DNA of 64,000 nucleotides from Tubulanus polymorphus (lineage: Eukaryota; Nemertea; Palaeonemertea; Tubulaniformes; Tubulanidae). Location: positions 16,621,110 to 16,685,109 of the forward strand of contig NC_134030.1 in assembly GCF_964204645.1 (NCBI RefSeq), in the 5' to 3' direction. Below the pieces are notes generated by a model. The model was not told the origin of the DNA. It made no database searches and saw only the letters and a list, made by a program, of their open reading frames with translations. Shown in pieces: positions 57,122-64,000 of the stretch. Position 1 is the first letter of the stretch; each line of letters begins with the position of its first letter. The position numbers and the translations under genes are program-made.

Positions 57122-58205
57122 TTATTCTTTTAATTTTACTAGATAAAATCCATTCATTAAATTTATCATCATACCCTTTATATTTCACCAAAGAATACTT
57201 TTTTCCCTTAATAGATTTTGTTTTCAATACTTTTTCTATTTTGTATTCTATTTCATCTGGATTTGGTACAAGTGATAATTCTTGTTCATAGAAATAACCT
57301 AATATTTCTTCATCTTTTAGATCTTCTAGTTTATAAACAAATGGTTTAGTTAATATTATCTTTTTAATCTTGAATATTTCTTCTGTAAAATTAGGGGTAT
57401 AACCTTTATAAAATGTTTTTCTATATTTAGATATTCTTACGTGTTGTCCTATTTTAAATTTAGGTTCGCCGAAATCATGTGTAACAAATGCTCCATATAA
57501 ATTATTCCAAACTATTTCCGAATTATCTTCTTTTCTAGCTTGTATATGTTTCATATTTATAGAACTATGTTTAGAATTTTTATAACCATTCACTAAATCA
57601 TCTAAAACATCGATATATTTATATGTTTCATTAGCAGTAAAATATTTCCACATTCTAGTTTTCAATGTTTTATTAAATCTTTCTATAATAGATGCTTTTT
57701 TATCTGAATGTGTTGAAAAATATTCTACATCGTTATCAGATAATAGTTTTTTGAAATGTTTGTTATAAAATTCCTTACCTTCATCAAATTGTATCTTATC
57801 TGGAATAGCTTCTTTAAATATTGATTTAAAAGCATTTTTTACTTCGATACCAGTTTTACTTTTGATTGGAATTGACCATGCGTATCGACTGAATATGTCT
57901 ATAACATTCAGTATCCAGAAATATCCTTTGTTGTATTCTTCTAAGTTCTTCATGTCAATTAAATCAGCTTGCCATTGTTGATCGATATATGAAACCATAA
58001 CTTTTCTTGTTAAATAAGTTTTATCCATTTTCTTATGGATTTGATATGTTGGTTGATTTTTTAACCATAATTTCAATTCACTATATTTTATATTACCATT
58101 TTCATTATCAGATTTAATTTTATTCCATAATTCTGAAACGTTTGAATATGATACTTCACTTTCTGGGTTATAATATAAATCTCTTAAATATTGTTCTTTT
58201 TCCAT
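57114..58205 (-). CDS. Maverick/Polinton integrase with C-terminal chromodomain (intact, 363 aa)
   Basis: A single open frame starts at ATG 58205. The N-terminal region (residues 1-70) has no clear zinc finger. The rve/DDE core has QQWQADLIDMKNL (first Asp), DKIQFDEGKEFYNKHF (second Asp) and KKASIIERFNKTLKTRMWKY (Glu). A SH3-like/GPNF-type region follows (FKIGQHVRISKYRKTFYKGY). Then comes a chromodomain near residues 318-360 (YKIEKVLKTKSIKGKKYSLV, KYKGYDDKFNEWI). This enzyme inserts the element's ends and makes a 6-bp target duplication in Mavericks. The chromodomain could direct it to marked chromatin. It is the only full-length, uninterrupted core gene. Its stop overlaps the ATPase start. 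No early stop or shift, unlike nearly all other ORFs here. Confidence 0.88.
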   Translation of the reverse strand: MEKEQYLRDLYYNPESEVSYSNVSELWNKIKSDNENGNIKYSELKLWLKNQPTYQIHKKMDKTYLTRKVMVSYIDQQWQADLIDMKNLEEYNKGYFWILNVIDIFSRYAWSIPIKSKTGIEVKNAFKSIFKEAIPDKIQFDEGKEFYNKHFKKLLSDNDVEYFSTHSDKKASIIERFNKTLKTRMWKYFTANETYKYIDVLDDLVNGYKNSKHSSINMKHIQARKEDNSEIVWNNLYGAFVTHDFGEPKFKIGQHVRISKYRKTFYKGYTPNFTEEIFKIKKIILTKPFVYKLEDLKDEEILGYFYEQELSLVPNPDEIEYKIEKVLKTKSIKGKKYSLVKYKGYDDKFNEWILSSKIKRINE

Positions 58206-58263
58206 CTTATTTTAATCCATTAAAAATAGTTTAGATTTAGTTTCAATGACTTTATGATTTGAC

Positions 58264-58569
58264 TTATTTTCTGGTATCATCATTGGAATCATCTTTATCA
58301 TCAGATTTGAATTTTGATTTATATATTACACCAGAGAATATAATAACTGTTACTAATCCAATTGTAATATATAAGTAATTATTACTTCCAGCATTAGAAG
58401 AATTAGATGGATTATTATTTGAATTAATATCAGATAAAGTCTGTGATTCATTTATATCAGTTCATTTCTTTTTCTTAGCTTTTTTTAATTCTGCAGATCT
58501 TTTACCCAATTCTCTTGCCCATTTAATTTGTTTCTCGGATCTAACCTTTTTCTTAACGCCATCACTCAT
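58264..58569 (-). pseudogene. Small basic single-span membrane protein with an in-frame TGA
   Basis: The start ATG at 58569 overlaps the preceding gene's stop by 8 nt. The first 35 residues are very basic (MSDGVKKKVRSEKQIKWARE.. KKAKKKK). A TGA lies at 58462-58464, and the same frame continues with an Asn/Ser-rich linker, a membrane span (NYLYITIGLVTVIIFSGVIY) and an acidic tail, ending at 58264. It could be two proteins or one broken protein of ~101 codons. Short basic proteins with the SEKQ..WARELGKR-type pattern occur in Maverick-like viruses, but that recollection is weak. Confidence 0.5.
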
Positions 58570-59164
58570 TTATTTTAGTTAATTTTTGTTCTGATTCATT
58601 TTCTGTTTCGCTGTTTGGTTGTAGTACATCTGTTTCGTTCTTACCTGATTTATATTCCATAGGCTTGATATTCGAAAATGTTATGACACCAGTAGAAATT
58701 AATGTCATAACCGATCCTAATTGGAATGAAGCATATCCAACCCATTTTTGTAATTCAGTCATAACTAAGTAGTCATTTTTCAAATCACTATATAATTTAT
58801 TTTCATCATCAATTGGTATTAACCAGTTACATAACTTAGAGTAACATTTGACAATACCATCTGAAATAGAATCATTTATTCGGGCTAATCTTGCCTCTTC
58901 ATAAATCTTAAAATATTTTATTACTTTATCTGGTTTCATAGCATCTAATTCTTGAAAAGTTATTATTTTTCCCAAGAAATCCTTAGATTTCCCTCCAGCA
59001 ATTAATAATTCAAGATGGTGCTTACAATATAAATAGTATTCATAATCTATATTGTTATTAACTTGAGCACAATTAGTTACAACTGTATCTATATTATCAC
59101 TTATACCCAAATCATCTAATGTTTTTTCAATATTAATACTATTCTTATTAGATTTCTTTGACAT
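58562..59164 (-). CDS. Hypothetical Maverick core protein (200 aa)
   Basis: An intact frame from ATG 59164 (MSKKSNKNSINIEKTLDDLG) to TGA at 58562. The N-terminus is Asn/Ser-rich. The middle is helical (YEYYLYCKHHLELLIAGGKS; EARLARINDSISDGIVKCYS). A moderately hydrophobic segment (YASFQLGSVMTLISTGVITF) lies near residue 150-170, followed by an acidic tail. First gene of the leftward core set, starting 76 bp inside the right arm border. Its stop overlaps the next start by 8 nt. I do not recognise the family. The Gln-Leu-Gly-Ser hydrophobic stretch suggests a membrane or virion association, but that is a guess. Confidence 0.65.
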   Translation of the reverse strand: MSKKSNKNSINIEKTLDDLGISDNIDTVVTNCAQVNNNIDYEYYLYCKHHLELLIAGGKSKDFLGKIITFQELDAMKPDKVIKYFKIYEEARLARINDSISDGIVKCYSKLCNWLIPIDDENKLYSDLKNDYLVMTELQKWVGYASFQLGSVMTLISTGVITFSNIKPMEYKSGKNETDVLQPNSETENESEQKLTKINE

Positions 59165-59239
59165 TTATATAGGAGAAAAAAAGCAAACAAAAATATTATA
59201 ACTTTATAAAATGATATTAGCATCTCTTTAGGTTAATAC

Positions 59240-61346
59240 TAGCTTAGTTCAGTTAAAGAATTTTAGTATTAGTTATTGTTTTTTTAGTATTTTTTATTTG
59301 CGATATAAAGTATTCTCTTTTGAAAAGAATTGTAAAAGAAAATATTAAAAATTAAAATAGAAATAATGGATAGTTGAAGTTATTGTTTTTTTATTATATT
59401 TTATTTGAGATATATTAATCTTTAACCACTCATTAAAGACTCAACGTATTGTTCATTATTCGGAACATCGTTCCATTGATCAATAAATTTCTTTGCCTTT
59501 GTTAACTGTTCTAAATATAACTGTAAATCTAGTTTATTAGATTAGATTTGATTTTCTTTCTTTTCAAGAGGTCTTAAATTTTTCCAATTCCAAATAAGTT
59601 TTTTATTGTATTCATCATTCATGTTGAATTTAGATATTGGTAACGTATGATCAATATGAAACTAATCTCCATAATTATCTATATTCATTTGACCATCGAA
59701 TTGAAATATAATCCATGATTTAAGAAATTTATCTGTACAACCCAACAAATTAGATAGTGTTTCTGAATGCGTTTCTTTGTTGAATAATTGTGTTAATCTA
59801 GTCCTTAAACATTGTTTCAATCTAAAATTAAGATCTGTTTGATATCTTTCTCTCATGTATTCTGTCATATAATCATTATAAGCTTCTCTATTATCTTCTC
59901 GATATTGTTTGGTATATAGTTTAAAACAAGTTTTACAGCAATATTGAAAACCATCTTTGCTAATCTTACGCTTACTAAATTCTGTTAAAGCTAATTTATC
60001 TAATTCACACTTAGAACACTTCTTATAGTATATATTTATGACACCAGTGTTATTTGTAATATTGATAGTTTGTGGTTGTTCTGGTTCCATTTATTATACA
60101 TATTTTTTTACTAAATTGGTTAATATTTTAGCATCCTCTTCCATTTCTTCGACCAACGTCATCCTTTTTCATTCTTCGCTGCTTTTGATAAGTCGTTTCA
60201 GTTCCTTGATATCTAAATCATACCAGTTACAATACCCGCGTCACATGCGGACATACAGGAGTGCTTTTGCTTAATGCGCATGCGTTAATCATAATTATAT
60301 ATTCATTCTATAAATTCTGTAAAATAGAAACAACACATGCGTCACATGCGGCCATTGATGTCCGCTTTTGCTTAATGCGCATGCGCTAATCATAATTATA
60401 TATTCATTCTGTAAAATAGAAACAACTGAACATAGAAAATTCAAACGCATTCATATCCGCGTCACATGCGTCACATGCGGCCATTTATGGCCGGTTTTGC
60501 TTAATGCGCATGCGCTAATCATAATTATATATTCATTATGCAAATAGAAACGACTGAACATAAAAATTCACCAAGTAGATTTACACAATACATTATACAA
60601 GTATGTTCAGTCGTTCGTTTATTTCAATACATCATTTGAGTTCTATAAATACAATTTATAATTACAAACATTTTTTCAATTGCCGGTAAATATTTAACTA
60701 CATCAACAAATGTTAAACTTAATCATTGGTATTTGTGGAGTAGTCTTAATGTTTTTGAAATTCTTATATAGTTTCTTCGTTGATCTTATGGTGTTTCTTG
60801 CGCCAATTTCTATTGGTTCGATATCCATTGCTGTTGATTCCTCAGTCAGAAAGAGTATCTTGAGTTTCTCTATCGCTTCTTGATGTGTATGACGTTTTAT
60901 TAATCTAAAAGATATTAGCGGTAACTCTAGCTATCTAAAAGATATACTAAATACACTTAAATATATCTAAAGGTTTCATATTTCATAGCCCTAATAACTA
61001 CAAAAAACAGTACTTACATTTAGATTTAGAATTGTAAACTATAAACTCCTAATTGCGTTTCGAGAGAGAATATCCTAAGCGTTATGTTACATCATCTATT
61101 CAGTTCCGGTGCGATTTCTAGAATGAACACGTCTGCGATTATGACACGTCATCTTTATTCAGAGTTCCGGTACACCTTCTAGAATGTTCTACGCGTTTGC
61201 AGTATTATGACTCATATGTCTCGGCGTCATAGTAACAGCTGTGACAGCTGTGAATTTAAAGATTTATCCCATAGCATTTTACATGAAATGTATATAGGCT
61301 CAAATAGAATCATGTTCTAGTATAAGCAAATGCTATGTGTTATATC

Positions 61347-61353
<7 letters not shown>
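59240..61353 (-). repeat. Right inverted arm of the Maverick-like element
   Basis: Mirror copy of the left arm. The inner border is at AGCTTAGTTC (59241). The outer border is lost in (TA)n at about 61350. It is ~20 bp longer than the left arm, mostly from short A-run and CATGCG duplications. Confidence 0.9.
59422..60090 (-). pseudogene. HNH endonuclease, right arm copy (stop inside the HNH core)
   Basis: Same gene as the left copy from ATG 60090. It differs by a Glu-to-Lys change (DKFLKSWI) and by a TAG at about 59659-59661, just before the FHIDH core. The product therefore ends at residue 142 and lacks the HNH residues. The shared TAA near the C-terminus is also present. This copy should be inactive while the left one could work. 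Confidence 0.75.

Positions 61354-61427
<74 letters not shown>
61350..61427. repeat. (TA)n microsatellite at the right border of the element
   Basis: About 39 TA units, directly at the outer end of the right arm. Confidence 0.95.
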
Positions 61428-61428
<1 letters not shown>

Positions 61429-61492
61429 TGAAAACATACTATTAACGGGGTTTGTGGGCTCAAACCCAATTGTGTGGTGCTATTTTAATACC

Positions 61493-61668
61493 CGTTTCTG
61501 GGGCATATATGTATAATTATATGCTAATGATATGCAAACCTCACAATTTATATAGGCCTATATGCCCCATGAATTATATACGTTTCTGGGGCATATATGT
61601 ATAATTATATGCTAATGATATGCAAACCTCACAATTTATATAGGCCTATATGCCCCATGAATTAAATA
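61493..61668. repeat. 88-bp tandem duplication, two copies, each a hairpin
   Basis: 61493-61580 and 61581-61668 are identical except for one base near the end. Each unit begins CGTTTCTGGGGCATATA and ends TATATGCCCCATGAATTA, so its ends pair (GGGGCATATA with TATATGCCCC). A recent duplication. Confidence 0.9.
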
Positions 61669-61669
61669 C

Positions 61670-63170
61670 ATGCACCTATACATGTAACATAACTGAAACT
61701 ATGCCCTTCGTGTGGAATACCTGAGGCCAAACGCTTAGACATTACTAAACAGCGAATTATCTCACTGCCTATTCTATTGTAAGCGACCGGGCAACAGTCG
61801 GTTCTAACAGGTCTGGGTCGATTCATAACAATTGCGATAGGCTTTCCTACAGAGCTTCGTCCAAGTAAGGTATACAACTTCCATATTTCTCCTTGCTTTG
61901 TCGGAATATTCTCTACTCTTCACTTCTATTCACATTTTTGAAATATGGCTCTAATTGAGGGAATGAAAGTCCTTTCAAAGCTTTCAATATCCAGATACAT
62001 CTGACAACAGAAACAAAACAAAATTTTCAATGAAAATTGGAAATCTCTTTATTAGGAAAAAAGCATTAGCAAATTTACAAACTCTACAAGATAATTCTGA
62101 TATATTTATCAACCCTAGAATTGTAAACCACGAGGAAGTTGGATATTCTGCCAATGGAATATTTTAATATTATTCATGTCATACATTCAAAATACAGTCG
62201 ATACCTTCTGACTCAAATCATTTAGGACCAGTGATTTTCGTTATTTCAGTTAGGCGATAATTCAAGTTCCAATATGGAAATTCATGCTATGTTTCATAAG
62301 AATTGTGTAAAGATTAGCTGACCTGGAACTCGATGCGTTTACTATCCCAAATCAAATATGTTATACCGGTAGTCATTGGATTGTATGATATTTTGTCAAC
62401 TGCAGATAAAACAGAAACTAATCACATTTTTTAATCATTATGTTCTCAACCTGAAATCAATGGCCTACAACAAATATACCTGATAGGAATGAGATTAGTC
62501 TACAAAAATACACCATTTACTTATGTTCACATCATTAAAAAAAAAACCTCCACATTTTCTCCTGTAATCTAGTTCATTACATTTCTATAACAGGTGTAAG
62601 ACTGGCATGAGGGAAATTCTAACATTTATTCAGATCGGTCATTTTTCATTTACTGCTTTAACAATTTATATACCGGTAATATATTTGATTTTGTTTAAAC
62701 ATTTTCTTCTAAACAGTAATCATTGCGCTTTAATAAAAGGAGAAATCGATCAGAACAAAAACAAGCAATCATTGAAAGAAAACTCCACATACGGAATATC
62801 AATATATAGATATTATTTACATTGGGCACAGTGCTTAGTGGCAAAAACAAAGTTTCACATATCTTTAATTAGGACCATGGGTCCAGTACGACCAAATGAG
62901 TAAATTTTAGTTTTGAGCGAAAAAATGTATTTTTCTCGGATTTACGATCGCTATCTTGGTGCATTATATATGCATGTCCAACTTTCTCCAAAACTCACTC
63001 GCATGGCAAAACAATCAATACTATGTTCTATATGTACGTTCTTGCTACAGCTAAACAATAACGTAATTATTACAAAACATAAATAAAGTGAATTTGACGC
63101 ATCGATTGACGCGTCAAAAATGCTATTTTAATTTTGACAGTATATTTACGCCATACATTTAGAGGTTCCC
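61670..63170. other. No gene supported; copy of a dispersed repeat
   Basis: Minus 61662-61877 is open (GRSSVGKPIAIVMNRPRPVR) but has no recognised domain. 62868-63050 is a diverged copy of 23085-23250 (GGTCCAGTAC.., CAATACTATGTTCTATAT). Confidence 0.45.
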
Positions 63171-63174
63171 TATA

Positions 63175-63972
63175 TTATTTCGTTTTCTGCTTCTTCGAGA
63201 TAATATTATGTAGCCTCGTTCGAACCTGAGGCAAAGTTCGGCTACCACCAAGTTCTTCAACTACTTTTCTCAAGTCTACTGCTGGTGCCATTCGCTTATT
63301 ATTCAAATAGTTATGCAATATCCTACAAAAAATATCTGTTTCTCCCTTTGTCCAGGGTGCCCTCTTAATACGTGACTTCTCATCTGAAACAAAATCATAT
63401 AAAAATGCTACACAAACCATTGCATCAAGACTACTGATAGGTTCTCACAATAGGCCCCATTTCCCCTAGGATTGTTATACCGTCCATAAGGTGGTTTAAT
63501 CACTATGGACCCTATCCATGAACTTACTTTGCGCTTCAGATTGGTTAGTTTCCATCTTTGGCGGAACTTCTGCATCGACCATGTCATTGTCATCACTGTC
63601 ATCACTGTTTTCACTGTCTTCACACTCAGTCCACTTATCGGCATAATCCAAGGATAATGGGAGTGCTAAAACGTTATCAATGAATAAATGCACATGTACA
63701 CATACACACACACGGGTGACTGCTGTCATAGCAGAGAATACTAAAATATTTAATCTATCAGTAAAGTCAGACTTACCATCGGGATCAATATCCTCCAATG
63801 ACTTTCCTTTGAATCTTGCCATAATGCCATTTTCGGCAGCCAATAGCACCTTCGCTACCTTCGCTTTTTCAACGAGTGAAGATTGGAGGCAATATACATC
63901 TGCGTGAATTTTCACATCGTGCCCCATATGATCAGCCACCATCTTCAACTCGTTGGGCTTCATAGACAAAAT
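63175..63972 (-). CDS. 3' exons of a recombinase-like/SANT gene (5' part outside window)
   Basis: Three minus-strand exons with GT..AG borders: 63972-63777 (acceptor TTCAG, donor GTAAGT), 63665-63528 (acceptor TTTTAG, donor GTAAGT) and 63383-63175 (acceptor TTTCAG) to the stop. Exon 1 encodes KPNELKMVADHMGHDVKIHA and VYCLQSSLVEKAKVAKVLL. The HMGH..x8..Y spacing resembles the last block of tyrosine recombinases (catalytic His, GH and Tyr), as in Crypton/DIRS-type enzymes. Exon 2 is acidic (TECEDSENSDDSDDND). Exon 3 is a SANT-like domain (RAPWTKGETDIFCRILHNYL.. RTLPQVRTRLHNIISKK). The same terminal domain occurs at 21248-21571. Function is inferred. It could be an element ORF or a domesticated gene. 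Confidence 0.5.
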
Positions 63973-64000
63973 CTGAAGTTATAAACCCAAATACTGGCTT

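Larger units (their letters stand above)
54256..61353. mobile_element. Compact Maverick/Polinton-like element with 2.1-kb inverted arms
   Basis: Two long inverted arms (54256-56347 and 59240-61353) enclose a 2.9-kb core. The core genes are, leftward: a 200-aa unknown, a small membrane protein, an integrase and a packaging ATPase. Each arm carries an HNH endonuclease gene pointing inward. A retroviral-type integrase with a chromodomain plus an A32-like ATPase is the gene pair that defines Mavericks/Polintons. Protein-primed DNA polymerase, protease and capsid genes are absent. Complete Mavericks are 15-20 kb, so at 7.1 kb this is reduced or internally deleted. Flanking 6-bp duplications could not be seen because the right border merges with a (TA)n tract. 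Confidence 0.75.

Noticed and set aside
56510-58569. Alternative genetic code (TGA as Trp) for the Maverick-like element
   Set aside because: Only one of the TGA codons falls at an expected Trp, TAA and TAG also interrupt sister frames, and the intact integrase uses TGG normally.
54256-61353. Palindromic assembly artefact explaining the inverted arms
   Set aside because: The arms differ by substitutions, a nonsense change and small indels, and enclose unique sequence, so they are real diverging copies.

Overview
This window is AT-rich nuclear DNA from an animal, most likely a marine invertebrate. The signs are spliced genes with GT..AG introns, THAP, SANT and C2H2 zinc-finger domains, and an unusually wide mix of transposon classes: Ty3/Gypsy, BEL/Pao, DIRS-type, Penelope, CR1/Jockey-type LINEs, PIF/Harbinger, Kolobok, hAT, pogo, MULE and TTAA MITEs, Helentron-like elements and Maverick/Polinton. 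I cannot assign a phylum. I see no convincing intact host gene. Almost everything recognisable is a mobile element, usually broken by stops or single-base frameshifts.

Layout: 0-1.05 kb, 5' end of a Gypsy element (gag + LTR, minus). 1.3-2.8 kb, a TTAA element and a foldback. 2.9-5.7 kb, a PIF/Harbinger transposon with convergent SANT and transposase genes, broken by a hAT element (5.72-6.57 kb). 7.0-10.4 kb, a TIR element carrying a Helentron-like insertion. 13.4-14.1 kb, an SGNH hydrolase-like remnant. 14.4-17.4 kb, a seven-exon Kolobok-type THAP transposase gene with a MULE MITE in intron 1. 17.5-23.3 kb, small repeats, a SINE-like tRNA head, a SANT-like ORF and a strong 71-nt hairpin. 23.8-27.3 kb, a BEL/Pao remnant carrying a Penelope insertion with an 11-bp target duplication. 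28-34.7 kb, decayed coding pieces and MITEs. 36.3-38.4 kb, a second Kolobok copy cut by a CR1 3' end. 38.86-41.2 kb, a very AT-rich island related to the Maverick at 54-61 kb. 41.8-43.6 kb, Harbinger and DIRS-type fragments. 46.3-51.5 kb, a three-level nest: LINE, then a Helentron-like element, then a 2.37-kb TIR element with a 6-bp target duplication. 51.6-54.25 kb, LINE and Penelope scraps and a spliced Tnp2-like gene. 54.26-61.35 kb, a compact Maverick/Polinton-like element. 63.2-64 kb, the 3' exons of a recombinase-like/SANT gene.

The most interesting system is the 54-61 kb element. It has two ~2.1-kb inverted arms, each carrying an HNH endonuclease gene, around a ~2.9-kb core. The core holds an intact DDE integrase with a chromodomain, an A32-like packaging ATPase, a small membrane protein and a 200-aa unknown protein. 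Junctions overlap by 8 nt and there is a hairpin between convergent genes. No polymerase, protease or capsid gene is present. It looks like a reduced or non-autonomous Maverick with nuclease genes in its terminal repeats. A hairpin motif shared with the 40-kb island shows that a related element also left remains there.
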